Part shown: in pieces, positions 35,116 through 44,259 of the stretch | How the letters are laid out: each line of letters begins with the position of its first letter | Numbering within the stretch: position 1 is the first letter of the stretch | Source of the DNA: Nakamurella sp040546275 | GTDB lineage: Bacteria; Actinomycetota; Actinomycetes; Mycobacteriales; Nakamurellaceae | Direction of reading: 5' to 3' | Assembly: GCF_040546275.1 (NCBI RefSeq) | Contig: NZ_JBEPNO010000022.1 | Location: 31,250-95,249, forward strand | Length of the DNA: 64,000 nt | Notes under the pieces: model-generated | Told to the model about the DNA's origin: nothing | What the model saw: only the letters and a program-made list of their open reading frames with translations | Databases searched by the model: none | Program-made: the position numbers and the translations under genes

Positions 35116-36510
35116 GTGGCCGCCGCCAAGAACGACGCCAAGATCGACGCCATCGTCTCGTTGGCCAAGCGCCGCGGATTCGTGTTCGCCTCCGGCGAGA
35201 TCTACGGCGGCACCAAGTCGGCCTGGGACTACGGCCCGCTCGGGGTCGAGCTCAAGGACAACATCAAACGCCAGTGGTGGAACTACATGGTCCGCTCCCG
35301 CGAGGACGTCGTCGGCCTCGATTCCTCGGTGATCCTGCCCCGCCAGGTGTGGGTCGCGTCCGGCCACGTCGCCACCTTCTCCGACCCGCTCACCGAATGT
35401 ACGAACTGCCACAAGCGGTATCGACAGGATCACCTGCTCGATGAGTTCCAGGAGAAGAAGGGCCGAGCGCCGGAGAACGGCATGGCCGACATCGTCTGCG
35501 CCAATTGCGGAACCCGCGGTCAGTGGACCGAGCCCAAGGAGTTCAGCGGGCTGCTGAAGACCTTCCTCGGACCGGTCGAGGACGAGTCGGGGCTGCACTA
35601 CCTCCGTCCGGAGACGGCGCAGGGCATCTTCGTGAACTACAACAACGTCGCCGGGTCCGCCCGGAAGAAGCCGCCGTTCGGCATCGGCCAGATCGGCAAA
35701 TCCTTCCGCAACGAGATCACCCCCGGAAACTTCATCTTCCGCACGCGGGAGTTCGAGCAGATGGAGATGGAATTCTTCGTCAAGCCCGGCAGCGACGAGG
35801 AGTGGCACCAGTACTGGATCGACCAGCGCACCGACTGGTACGTCGATCTCGGCATCGCGCGCGACAACCTCCGTCACTTCGACCACCCGAAGGAGAAGCT
35901 CTCTCACTACTCGAAGCGCACCGTCGACATCGAGTACCGCTTCCACTTCCAGGGCAGCGAGTGGGGCGAGCTGGAGGGCATCGCCAACCGGACCGACTTC
36001 GACCTCAAGACCCACTCGGAGCATTCCGGCACCGAGCTGTCGTTCTTCGACCAGGAGTCGGGTGAGCGCTGGACGCCGTACGTCATCGAGCCGGCCGCGG
36101 GCGTCGGGCGACCGATGATGGCGTTCCTGCTCGAGGCGTACACCGAGGACGAGGCCCCGAACACGAAGGGCGGCATCGACAAGCGGGTGGTGCTCAGGCT
36201 GGATCCGCGCCTCGCGCCGGTCAAGGCCGCGGTCCTGCCGCTGTCCCGCAACGTCGATCTGTCGCCGGTGGCAAGGGATCTCGCGGCTCAGCTCCGCAAG
36301 AGCTGGAACGTCGAGTTCGACGACGCCGGCCAGATCGGTCGTCGCTACCGTCGTCAGGACGAGATCGGGACGCCGTTCTGCCTCACCGTCGATTTCGACA
36401 CGCCCAACGATCAGGCCGTGACGATTCGCGAACGCGACACGATGACGCAGGAACGCGTCGCCCTGGACCAGGTCCAGGCCTACCTCGCCGCCCGCCTCGT
36501 CGGCGCCTGA
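35116..36510 (+). CDS. glyS: glycyl-tRNA synthetase, alpha2 type
   Basis: A 464-residue class II synthetase charging tRNA-Gly. Motif 1 region (ASGEIYGGTKSAWDYGPLG), an inserted zinc site with CTNCHKRY and CANCG, motif 2 (FRNEITPGNFIFRTREFEQME) and motif 3 (GVGRPMMAFL) are all intact, followed by the anticodon-binding domain. It is the homodimeric eukaryote-like form usual in actinobacteria. The GTG at 35116 follows GGGAG by 9 nt. Confidence 0.96.
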   Translation: MAAAKNDAKIDAIVSLAKRRGFVFASGEIYGGTKSAWDYGPLGVELKDNIKRQWWNYMVRSREDVVGLDSSVILPRQVWVASGHVATFSDPLTECTNCHKRYRQDHLLDEFQEKKGRAPENGMADIVCANCGTRGQWTEPKEFSGLLKTFLGPVEDESGLHYLRPETAQGIFVNYNNVAGSARKKPPFGIGQIGKSFRNEITPGNFIFRTREFEQMEMEFFVKPGSDEEWHQYWIDQRTDWYVDLGIARDNLRHFDHPKEKLSHYSKRTVDIEYRFHFQGSEWGELEGIANRTDFDLKTHSEHSGTELSFFDQESGERWTPYVIEPAAGVGRPMMAFLLEAYTEDEAPNTKGGIDKRVVLRLDPRLAPVKAAVLPLSRNVDLSPVARDLAAQLRKSWNVEFDDAGQIGRRYRRQDEIGTPFCLTVDFDTPNDQAVTIRERDTMTQERVALDQVQAYLAARLVGA

Positions 36511-36596
36511 CCCGCGCTTATCAACTTCGACCGCGCTCAGGATCGTGGCGGTTCTGGTACTGATGTGGAGCAAGTCAACCCGTTCATGAGCGCGGG
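36511..36596. terminator. imperfect 86-bp inverted repeat between convergent genes
   Basis: CCCGCGCT directly after the glyS stop pairs with AGCGCGGG directly before the M1 peptidase stop, with partly matching sequence inside (TATCAAC against CATGAAC). It spans the whole gap and probably acts as a two-way terminator. Confidence 0.45.
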
Positions 36597-38285
36597 CTAG
36601 CTGCCGATGCCGCCGGGGTGGAGGAACTGCGTGGCGGGGACGGTGGTGCCGCGGAACCAGGCGTCGATGAACGGCGTCAGGTCCCGGCCGGCGGTCTTGT
36701 TGACATAGGCCACGAAATCATTCCAGGAGGCGGCGCGGTCCGCGTAGGCCGCCGGCCAGCCGCGGAGGAACGTGGCGAAAGCCTTCTCGCCCATCTCTTT
36801 CCGTAGCGCATGGACGGCAAGCGGGCCGCGGCTGTACACACTGGTGAACTCCTGGCCGGGACCCATGTCGACCAGCGGGGAGGACCAGAAGGTCGGGTCG
36901 GACTTCGCATCGGCCATCTCGCTGACCCACTCGGCATCCAGATCGGCGTTGGCGGTGTCCTGGTACCAGAGCCACGGACCGTACGACGCGAAGCATTCGT
37001 TCAGACAGATGTCCGACCAACGCTGGATCACCACGTCGTCGCCGAACCACTGATGCGTGAGCTCGTGGACGATGGTGTCGGTGTCGACCCAGTCCGCATA
37101 GACCGGCCGGGTAGCCGTTTCCAGGGCGAAACTCAGGGCCTGCCCCGTGTAGATCCCGCCGGCGGCCGCGAACGGGTAGGGCCCGAAGTGGCTCGACAAC
37201 ACCTGCACGATTCGAGCCGTGTCCTGCGCGAGGGTCTTGTACTTCGCTGTGTCGCCGGTCGGCGCGAAGGCGGACACGATCGGCTTGCCGTCAGCCGTGG
37301 CGCTTGTGACGGTGGTGAACGTGTCGATGTAGATGGTGGACTCGTAGCTGGTCACTGGCTCGGCCTGCGTCCACCGAAAGACTTTCATCCCGGCCGGCGC
37401 GGTCGGCAGGCCGGAGGTCGCGGCGACACCGTTGGAGATGACGGACCACTTCGCCGGCACGGTGGCCGTGACCCGGTAGGTCGCCGGGTCCGACGGGTGC
37501 TCGTTGACCGGGTACCAGGCGGATGCCGAGAACGGCTCGCCGATGGCGATCGCACCGCCCGACGGCGTGCGATACCAACCGCCGTCACCCAGACCCGCTG
37601 TACCACCGGGTATGTCGGTGGGTCTACCGACGTAGTCGACGACGACGGACACCGCCGCCCCGGGCGCGAGACCCATGGTCGGGGTGATCACCAGTTCGGC
37701 ACCGCGGTGGTCGAAATTCGCCGCGGCACCGTTGACGCGAACCGCCGAGACGTCCATCGTCGGTTGCAGATCGAGGTCGAATCGGCCCAGCCGGGTCTTC
37801 TCGGTCACGGTTCCGGCGATCGTCGTGGCGGCCGACAAGGCGTTGGACAGCGGATCGTAGGTGAGTTCGATGTCGTAGCCGGTGACCTGGTAGCCGCCGT
37901 TGCCCGAGTCCGGGTAGTAGGAATCGCCGATGCCGGTCGACCCGGTCGCGCCGTCCGGACTGCCGACCGCGGGGCCGCCGCTGTCGGTGGTCGGCACAGT
38001 CGTGGTCGTGGCACCCGAAGCGGGTGCAGGTGAGGTGGTCGGCCCGAGAGGGGTCGGTCCCGCCGTCGTCTGCTCCGAGGTGCGCGACCCACTCGATGTC
38101 GTCGAGGCGGTCGAACCGCCGCCCGCAGCGTTGGACGGCACCGTGATCGCCTGCGTCGCCGGCGCGGTCGACGACGTCGCCGGCGACGGTCCGGGAAAAG
38201 CCTGCCCCGCAACGACCGAGCCGCAGGCGGCCACCACCGCGGACAGAGCCACCAGGCTGACAAGGCCCCGCACGGACGATCGCAT
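36597..38285 (-). CDS. M1-family zinc metallopeptidase lipoprotein
   Basis: 562 residues. A lipoprotein signal ends in VVAAC, followed by about 100 residues of Ser/Thr/Pro/Gly-rich linker, then an M1 aminopeptidase-like N-domain and catalytic domain with HELTHQWF near residue 405 and the third zinc ligand in LNECFASYG. The family's GAMEN-like loop appears as LSFALETATR. It is shorter than PepN and lacks its C-terminal superhelix. Expected on the outer face of the membrane. A TACCTT box sits 6 nt before the ATG. It is divergent from the ABC exporter. Confidence 0.85.
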   Translation of the reverse strand: MRSSVRGLVSLVALSAVVAACGSVVAGQAFPGPSPATSSTAPATQAITVPSNAAGGGSTASTTSSGSRTSEQTTAGPTPLGPTTSPAPASGATTTTVPTTDSGGPAVGSPDGATGSTGIGDSYYPDSGNGGYQVTGYDIELTYDPLSNALSAATTIAGTVTEKTRLGRFDLDLQPTMDVSAVRVNGAAANFDHRGAELVITPTMGLAPGAAVSVVVDYVGRPTDIPGGTAGLGDGGWYRTPSGGAIAIGEPFSASAWYPVNEHPSDPATYRVTATVPAKWSVISNGVAATSGLPTAPAGMKVFRWTQAEPVTSYESTIYIDTFTTVTSATADGKPIVSAFAPTGDTAKYKTLAQDTARIVQVLSSHFGPYPFAAAGGIYTGQALSFALETATRPVYADWVDTDTIVHELTHQWFGDDVVIQRWSDICLNECFASYGPWLWYQDTANADLDAEWVSEMADAKSDPTFWSSPLVDMGPGQEFTSVYSRGPLAVHALRKEMGEKAFATFLRGWPAAYADRAASWNDFVAYVNKTAGRDLTPFIDAWFRGTTVPATQFLHPGGIGS

Positions 38286-38291
38286 CCACCG

Positions 38292-38297
38292 AAGGTA
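38292..38297 (-). promoter_or_regulatory. -10 box of M1 peptidase gene (leaderless)
   Basis: TACCTT on the minus strand, 6 nt before the ATG at 38285. Confidence 0.5.
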
Positions 38298-38298
38298 G

Positions 38299-38364
38299 CA
38301 ATGACAACACCCGGGCAATGACGGACAGGGGCAATGACGGCGCCGCGGCCAATGACAGATGTCA
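38299..38364. promoter_or_regulatory. four CAATGAC repeats plus a TGACA palindrome
   Basis: CAATGAC starts at 38299, 38316, 38332 and 38350, spaced 16-18 nt. The last overlaps TGACAGATGTCA (38353-38364), two 5-nt arms around a 2-nt centre. They fill the gap between the M1 peptidase and ABC genes and look like a multi-site regulator binding region. The nearby response regulator is a candidate binder. Confidence 0.5.
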
Positions 38365-38424
38365 TGCCCGGACGGTGACGCGCGACAGATCCCACCGGAC
38401 CCGGATCGCGGCAGTGTCACAGCC

Positions 38425-39417
38425 ATGACATCGAGAACAGACAGTCGGGGGCTTCCGCTGAATGGCGCCGCCGCATCGGGCCGGACGTCGGGACGATCGC
38501 AGGTGACGCAGGACGGTGCGGCCGTCCGGCTGACCGGCCTGCACAAGAGTTTCGGCAAGGTCCAGGCCGTACGAGGGGTCGACCTGACCATTGCGCCCGG
38601 CGAGGTGGTGGCCTTCCTCGGTCCCAACGGGGCGGGCAAGTCCACCACCATCGACATGCTGCTGGGCCTGACGACCCCGGACGCCGGCGCGGTCTCGGTG
38701 TTCGGGGTGAAGCCCTCGGTGGCAGTCGCCCAGGGCCGGGTCGGCGCGATGCTGCAGTCCGGTGCGCTACTGCCGGATGTCACGGTGAAGGAGCTCGTCA
38801 GTACCTTCGCGGCGTTGCACCGGCATCCGATGCCGGTCGCGCAAGCCATGCAGCGGGCCGAGATCACCGAGATCGCCGGGCAGAAGACGACCAAGCTGTC
38901 GGGCGGCCAGTCCCAGCGGGTCCGGTATGCGCTGGCGCTGGTACCGGATCCGGATCTGCTGGTCCTGGACGAACCGACGGTCGCGATGGACGTCGAGGTC
39001 CGGCGGGCCTTCTGGGCCTCCATGCGCGACTTCACCGGCTCCGGTCGCACCGTGCTGTTCGCGACCCACTACCTGGAAGAGGCTGACGACTTCGCCGACC
39101 GGGTGGTGGTGCTGGCGCAGGGCCGGATCGTCGCCGACGGCACCGGTGCCCAGATCAAGGCCACCGTCACGGGGCGGACCATCTCCGCTGTGGTGAGCGC
39201 TGATCCGGCGGCCCTCGGCACACTGCCCGGCGTATCGACCGTCGATCAGCAAGGATCCCGTTACCTGTTGCGCTGCAATGACTCCGATGCGGCCCTGCGA
39301 GCCTTGATCCACCACTACCCGGATGTACACGACATCGAGGTCAGTGCGGGCAACCTGGAGGACGCGTTCCTCCAGCTGACCGGCGCCGGCCACCACGAAG
39401 GACAGGTTGCGTCATGA
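38425..39417 (+). CDS. ABC exporter ATP-binding protein
   Basis: 330 residues. Walker A GPNGAGKSTTIDML, signature LSGGQSQRVRYAL, Walker B LLVLDEPTVAMD and an H-loop in FATHYLEEADD are intact. The C-terminal domain of about 90 residues is like that of DrrA/CcmA-type drug or lipid exporters. ATG 38425 is chosen; CAGTGT lies 7 nt before it. It overlaps the permease start in an ATGA. Confidence 0.9.
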   Translation: MTSRTDSRGLPLNGAAASGRTSGRSQVTQDGAAVRLTGLHKSFGKVQAVRGVDLTIAPGEVVAFLGPNGAGKSTTIDMLLGLTTPDAGAVSVFGVKPSVAVAQGRVGAMLQSGALLPDVTVKELVSTFAALHRHPMPVAQAMQRAEITEIAGQKTTKLSGGQSQRVRYALALVPDPDLLVLDEPTVAMDVEVRRAFWASMRDFTGSGRTVLFATHYLEEADDFADRVVVLAQGRIVADGTGAQIKATVTGRTISAVVSADPAALGTLPGVSTVDQQGSRYLLRCNDSDAALRALIHHYPDVHDIEVSAGNLEDAFLQLTGAGHHEGQVAS

Positions 39418-40157
39418 CGATGGCTTTGAACTACACGTTGATCTCGGCCAGGTCGACATTCCGGAACTCCCGGTTCGTCATCTTCACGATGGCGCTCCCG
39501 CTGGTCATGTACCTCCTGTTCAACGGGCTGTACGGGCAGCAGCCGCAGGGATCGAGCGGCATCTCCGTCTCGGCCTACCTGATGGTGTCGATGGCTGCGT
39601 ACGGCGGTCTCGGCGCCGCGATCAACGCCGGCGCCCGGATCGCGATCGAGCGGCAGACCGGCTGGAACCGTCAGCTGCGGCTCTCTGCGCTCACCTCTCG
39701 TGCCTACATGATCAGCAAGTCGGCAGTGTCGCTCCTGGTCGCGCTCCCGGCCATCATCCTGGTGTTCTTGGCGGGCGCGCTCGTCGGGAAGGTGCGGCTG
39801 CCCCTGGCCACCTGGGTCGAAGCCGGCCTCGGTGTCTGGCTCGCGCTCATCCCCTTTGCCGTCGCGGGCCTCGTCATCGGGTTCCTGGCGAGCGTCGACT
39901 CCGTCCAGCCGCTGACCATGCTCGTCTACATGGCCATGTCGATCCTGGGCGGACTGTGGTTCCCCGTCGACCAGCTGTCGTCGTTCCTGCGGGGCGTCGC
40001 CAAGGTGTTGCCCTCGTACTGGGTCGGCCAGACCGGTCGGTCGGTGCTGGCCGGCGCGGCGGTCCCGCTGAACGGAGTCCTGGTGTTGGCGGCGTGGACG
40101 GTCGGTCTTGGCCTGCTCGGTGCGATGGCCTATCGCCGGAGCGGCCGGAAGGATTGA
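39414..40157 (+). CDS. ABC-2 type exporter permease
   Basis: 247 residues with six hydrophobic segments, for example FVIFTMALPLVMYLLF and AVSLLVALPAIILVFLAGAL. It pairs with the preceding ATPase (4-nt overlap). The substrate is unknown; transporters of this kind next to a DesK/LiaS-like kinase often handle envelope stress or antimicrobial compounds. Confidence 0.88.
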   Translation: MTMALNYTLISARSTFRNSRFVIFTMALPLVMYLLFNGLYGQQPQGSSGISVSAYLMVSMAAYGGLGAAINAGARIAIERQTGWNRQLRLSALTSRAYMISKSAVSLLVALPAIILVFLAGALVGKVRLPLATWVEAGLGVWLALIPFAVAGLVIGFLASVDSVQPLTMLVYMAMSILGGLWFPVDQLSSFLRGVAKVLPSYWVGQTGRSVLAGAAVPLNGVLVLAAWTVGLGLLGAMAYRRSGRKD

Positions 40158-40282
40158 GGGTCCTCGAGATGACGCGGGTCCGCTGGCACAGCACCCGAAC
40201 CTGGAGGGACATCGCACAGCCGCGAGAGCACGGCACCCTCCTGCGCAGGGACGGCGTGCTCGTCGGGAGGGAGAATGCGACG

Positions 40283-41512
40283 GTGACCGACCACGAGTAC
40301 GGGACACCGACAGTCAAGGAGATCCGCCGGAGATGGATCCCGGGATCGACCATCGGCATGATCTTCCTGCTGTACCCGGCCGTCGACATCGTCCGCAGTC
40401 ACGACGCCGTGCTCCCGCGGATACTCGGGGTGCTCGTCGTCCTCGTCATCGGATCGAGCTACGTCTTCGTGACACCGGCGGCCATGTTCTTCCCGATCGG
40501 GAAACAGCTCGGACTGCTCGTCGGGCTGCTGGCGGTCAGTGCGGTGGCCTGGCCGGTGGCCGGGTCAGGTCTGGTCGTCTTCTGGATGTTCATCGGGATC
40601 ACTGCCGGTGCAACCCTTTCCATGCGCCACACCGCGATCGTGGTCGGGTTTTTGGCGGTCGGCATGTTGCTGCTGTCCCGGATCGATCACCAGGACGCCC
40701 CCTGGGAACTGGCCGGGACGTTGATCGGGCTCAGCCTCTGGATGTGTGCGTTCATGGGCAACATCAGGCTCACCAGGGAACTTCAGGACACCCGCCAGGA
40801 GCTGGCGAATGCTGCGGTCGTGTCGGAGCGGGAACGGATCGGCCGCGACCTGCACGACATCCTCGGGCACTCGCTGACGGCGATCGCGGTGAAGGCCGGC
40901 CTCGCCCGCCGGATGGTCGAACGGCACGCCGAGGGTGCCGCGCAGGAGATCGCCGACGTGGAGCGACTGGCCCGCGAGGCACTGGCCGATGTCCGGGCGA
41001 CCGCCTCCGGCTACCGCGAGGTCTCCCTCGGTTCGGAGATCGCGGTGGCAGCGATGACTCTCCGGGCCGCCGGCATCGAACCGCGGGTCCCGCAGGCGGT
41101 CGACGACGTCGATCCGGCGGCGCGGGAACTCTTCGGGTACGTCGTCCGGGAGGCCGTCACCAACGTGGTGCGGCACTCGGGTGCGACCCGATGCACCGTC
41201 ACCGTCGGGGTCGACTACATCGAGATCGTCGATGACGGAAAGGGTTCGAACCCCACCGGCCAGTGCGGTGCCGCCTCGAACCGTGACGAGCCGACCGATG
41301 GTGGGTCCGGTCTTCGCGGCCTGTGCGTCCGGGTCCGCGAGGCGGGCGGCACCCTCGATGCCGGGCCGCTACCGCGCGGCGGGTTCTCGGTCCGCGCCGT
41401 CCTAACGCTCATTGCTCTTCCGGCCCCGGGCGACCCCGCACGGTCGGCGTCACCCGTCACCGGACAGGTCGGCGATCCGGTCGGCGACTGGCTGGGTGGG
41501 CTCCGCCGGTGA
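40283..41512 (+). CDS. two-component sensor histidine kinase, HisKA_3 type
   Basis: 409 residues from GTG 40283, which has GGAGGGAG upstream; ATG 40169 is a longer alternative. About five membrane segments fill residues 15-150, with no large external sensor domain, as in DesK. The phosphoacceptor histidine is in GRDLHDILGHSL near residue 190. The HATPase has REAVTNVVRHS, EIVDDGKG and GSGLRGLCVRV. A 35-residue acidic/Pro tail is unusual. It overlaps the regulator gene as GTGA. Confidence 0.9.
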   Translation: MTDHEYGTPTVKEIRRRWIPGSTIGMIFLLYPAVDIVRSHDAVLPRILGVLVVLVIGSSYVFVTPAAMFFPIGKQLGLLVGLLAVSAVAWPVAGSGLVVFWMFIGITAGATLSMRHTAIVVGFLAVGMLLLSRIDHQDAPWELAGTLIGLSLWMCAFMGNIRLTRELQDTRQELANAAVVSERERIGRDLHDILGHSLTAIAVKAGLARRMVERHAEGAAQEIADVERLAREALADVRATASGYREVSLGSEIAVAAMTLRAAGIEPRVPQAVDDVDPAARELFGYVVREAVTNVVRHSGATRCTVTVGVDYIEIVDDGKGSNPTGQCGAASNRDEPTDGGSGLRGLCVRVREAGGTLDAGPLPRGGFSVRAVLTLIALPAPGDPARSASPVTGQVGDPVGDWLGGLRR

Positions 41513-42114
41513 TCCGTCTCCTCATCGCCGACGACCAGGCCATGATCCGTGGCGCGTTCGCCGCCCTGCTGGCCCTCGAGCCCGACTTCGAGGTGGTCGC
41601 CCAGGTCGCCACGGGAGACCAGGTCGTCCCCGAAGCGCTGCGCACCCGACCTGACGTCGCCCTGCTGGACGTCCAGATGCCGAGTCTGGACGGTCTGGCA
41701 GCGGCCTCGTCGCTGCACGAGCAACTTCCGGCCTGTCGGGTCGTCATCCTGACGACTTTCGGCCGGCCCGGCTACCTCCGCCGGGCGATGGAGGCCGGTG
41801 CGCTCGGGTTCCTGGTGAAGGATGCCCCGCCGGAGCAGCTGATCGACGCGATTCGGCGGGTGCACGCCGGTCTCCGGGTGGTCGACCCGAACCTGGCCGC
41901 CGAGACCCTGAGCGTCGGCGAGTCACCGCTGACCGGTAGGGAGCGGGACGTGCTCTCCGCCGCGGTCGACGGGGGCACCGTCGCCGAGATCGCCGGCCGG
42001 CTGTACCTGTCCGAAGGCACGGTTCGGAACCACCTATCGTCTGTCATCGGCAAGACCAACGCCAGGACCAGGGCCGACGCCGCCCGGATCGCGACCCGTA
42101 ACGGGTGGCTCTAG
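41509..42114 (+). CDS. LuxR-family response regulator
   Basis: 201 residues from GTG 41509. The receiver domain has the acidic pair ADD near the N-terminus, phosphoacceptor D54 in LLDVQMP and the switch lysine in VKDAPPEQ. A NarL/LuxR helix-turn-helix (LTGRERDVLSAAVDGGTVAEIAGRLYLSEGTV, split by the recognition turn) is C-terminal. It is the partner of the preceding kinase and probably controls the exporter genes. Confidence 0.93.
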   Translation: MIRLLIADDQAMIRGAFAALLALEPDFEVVAQVATGDQVVPEALRTRPDVALLDVQMPSLDGLAAASSLHEQLPACRVVILTTFGRPGYLRRAMEAGALGFLVKDAPPEQLIDAIRRVHAGLRVVDPNLAAETLSVGESPLTGRERDVLSAAVDGGTVAEIAGRLYLSEGTVRNHLSSVIGKTNARTRADAARIATRNGWL

Positions 42115-42213
42115 CGAGCACGAGTGGTCGCGTGAGGGCGGGCGAGAGGGCCGGAAGGATACCGGCGACGCCGGAGGGCTGGTCGTCGCCGCAACAGCTG
42201 GCATGATCGGCGG

Positions 42214-42828
42214 GTGATCCGCGTCCTGGGTAGATACGTCGCCGGGACAGCGCTGGTGCTGGCCCTCGTGGTGCTGGGGGTGGTGCTGCGCGTCATCCAG
42301 GTCGGGCACCAGGACTCGCACGAGCGGGCCGATGCCATCGTGGTGCTGGGCGCCGCTCAGTACAACGGTCGGCCCTCCGAGGTCTACGCCGCCCGACTCG
42401 ACCACGCCGCCGGGCTGTACCGGGCGGGCGTCGCGACGCACATCCTGACCATCGGCGGTTCGCAGGTCGGTGACCGCGTCACCGAGGGGGAAGCAGGTCG
42501 TGCCTACCTCGCCGACGCCGGAATTACCTCGTCCGCGCTGATCGCCGTCGGGACCGGCAACGACACCCTGGTCTCGCTGCGTGCCGCGGAGCTGGTGCTG
42601 GCCCGCCGCGGCTGGCACTCGGTGGTGCTGGTCACCGACCCATGGCACGCGGAGCGCTCGCAGCTCATCGCCTCCGATCTCGGCCTGTCCGTTCAGGTGT
42701 CGCCGGTCACCACCGGGCCGTCGCTCGAGTCCGGGGTCGAGACACGTTACGTGACACGGGAAACGCTTGGCACACTGTTCTACCTGCTGACCGGCGGTTC
42801 GTCCGGGGCCGGGTCGGCGGTGCTCTGA
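42214..42828 (+). CDS. YdcF/SanA-like membrane protein (DUF218)
   Basis: 204 residues. One N-terminal membrane segment (VAGTALVLALVVLGVVL) is followed by a DUF218 domain with ADAIVVLGAAQYNGRPS, the Asn/Asp-rich active-site-like TGNDTLVSLRAA and VTDPWHAERS. Relatives act in envelope or vancomycin tolerance in Gram-negatives; the reaction is unknown. CATGAT lies 6 nt before the GTG. The stop precedes dgt by 1 nt. Confidence 0.8.
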   Translation: MIRVLGRYVAGTALVLALVVLGVVLRVIQVGHQDSHERADAIVVLGAAQYNGRPSEVYAARLDHAAGLYRAGVATHILTIGGSQVGDRVTEGEAGRAYLADAGITSSALIAVGTGNDTLVSLRAAELVLARRGWHSVVLVTDPWHAERSQLIASDLGLSVQVSPVTTGPSLESGVETRYVTRETLGTLFYLLTGGSSGAGSAVL

Positions 42829-42829
42829 G

Positions 42830-44158
42830 ATGTCGGGTCCCGCAGAATTCTCCGACGAGCGCAGGATTCCCGACGAGCACCGTCAGCCGGAGTACACCGA
42901 GCACGACACCGAACGGTTCGTGGTGGAGGCGGCCAAGACCGCCGGTCTGTCGATGGCGGGTGCGGTATCCGGGCGCACGCCGTTCGGCCGTGACCGTGCC
43001 CGGGTGCTGCACTCGTCGTCGTTCCGCCGGTTGGCCGGGAAGACCCAGGTGGTCGCACCCGACGAGGACGACGTGCCGCGGACCCGGCTGACCCATTCGC
43101 TCGAGGTCGCCCAGATCGCCCGGGACATCGGCACGCAGCTCGGCTGTGACGCCGACCTGGTCGACCTGGCGGGCCTGGCGCACGACATCGGTCACCCGCC
43201 GTTCGGGCACAATGGCGAGACCGCGCTGGATGCCATCGGCGGCCCGGCCGGCGGTTTCGAGGCCAATGCGCAGAACCTCCGACTGCTGACGCGGTTGGAG
43301 CTGAAGGTCATCGCGCCCGACGGCCGGCTCGCCGGTCTCAACCTGACCAGGGCGTCCCTGGACGCGGTGGTCAAGTACCCGTGGCGTCGGCCGGCCGGAG
43401 GCGGCAAATTCGGTGTCTATGCCGATGATCAACCGGTTTTCGACTGGATGCGGTCCGGGATCCCCTGTTCGCCGGACGGTTGCCCCGATGGTTCCGCCAC
43501 CCGCCGATCGCTGGAAGCGCAGGTGATGGACTGGGCCGACGACGTCGCCTATTCCGTCCACGACGTCGAGGACGGTGTCGGCTCCGGACGGATCGACCTG
43601 GCCACGATTGCCCTGCCGGACGAGCGGGCCGCCGTGGCCGCAGCTGCCGCCGCGTACTCGGGGGAGTCCGAGGCCGATCTGGACACGGTGCTGGCCGATC
43701 TGCTCGCCCTACCGGCGGTGGCCGCCGGTCTCGCCGTCAGCGGACCGACCGCCGGAGCGGCGCTCAAGTCCGTCACCAGCGAATTGACCGGCCGGTTCGT
43801 CACCGGGGCGGTCGCGGCGACACGGGCCGAGTCGGGGGAGGAACCGTTGCTGCGCTACGCCTGCGACCTGAGGGTGCCCCGGCTGCTGCGCGCCGAGGTG
43901 GCACTGCTCAAAGCCGTCGCCCTGCGCTACGTGATGGCGGACCCGGAGCGACGCGTCATCCAGGAGCGGGAGCAGGAGATGCTGACCGAGCTGGTGCAGG
44001 TGATGGCCGACCGCGGCGCGGAGGTACTCGACCCGCTGTTCGCCCACCGGTACGGAGAGGCGTCCGGTGACGCCGATCGGCTGCGGGTGGTGCTCGACCA
44101 GGTCTCGCTGCTGACCGACGCCCAGGCCATCGCCCGGCACCGGCAACTCACCCGCTGA
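42830..44158 (+). CDS. dgt: deoxyguanosinetriphosphate triphosphohydrolase-like protein
   Basis: A 442-residue HD-domain enzyme that removes triphosphate from dNTPs. Metal ligands: H89 in RLTHS, H118-D119 in LAHDIGHPPFGHNGE and a later Asp in WADDVAYSVHDVED. It stands directly upstream of dnaG as in mycobacteria, linking dNTP control to replication. Confidence 0.92.
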   Translation: MSGPAEFSDERRIPDEHRQPEYTEHDTERFVVEAAKTAGLSMAGAVSGRTPFGRDRARVLHSSSFRRLAGKTQVVAPDEDDVPRTRLTHSLEVAQIARDIGTQLGCDADLVDLAGLAHDIGHPPFGHNGETALDAIGGPAGGFEANAQNLRLLTRLELKVIAPDGRLAGLNLTRASLDAVVKYPWRRPAGGGKFGVYADDQPVFDWMRSGIPCSPDGCPDGSATRRSLEAQVMDWADDVAYSVHDVEDGVGSGRIDLATIALPDERAAVAAAAAAYSGESEADLDTVLADLLALPAVAAGLAVSGPTAGAALKSVTSELTGRFVTGAVAATRAESGEEPLLRYACDLRVPRLLRAEVALLKAVALRYVMADPERRVIQEREQEMLTELVQVMADRGAEVLDPLFAHRYGEASGDADRLRVVLDQVSLLTDAQAIARHRQLTR

Positions 44159-44246
44159 GGTCAGGCCCGACGCGCCGAGGGCCCCGACGCGCCGGGAGGG
44201 CTTCGCCGATTGTGAACGGAGGTCGGCTCGCCGGACGCCGGCGACA

Positions 44247-44252
44247 TAGACT
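44247..44252 (+). promoter_or_regulatory. -10 box of dnaG (leaderless)
   Basis: TAGACT ends 7 nt before GTG 44260, in the dgt-dnaG gap, so dnaG has its own promoter. Confidence 0.5.
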
Positions 44253-44259
44253 CGTGAGC

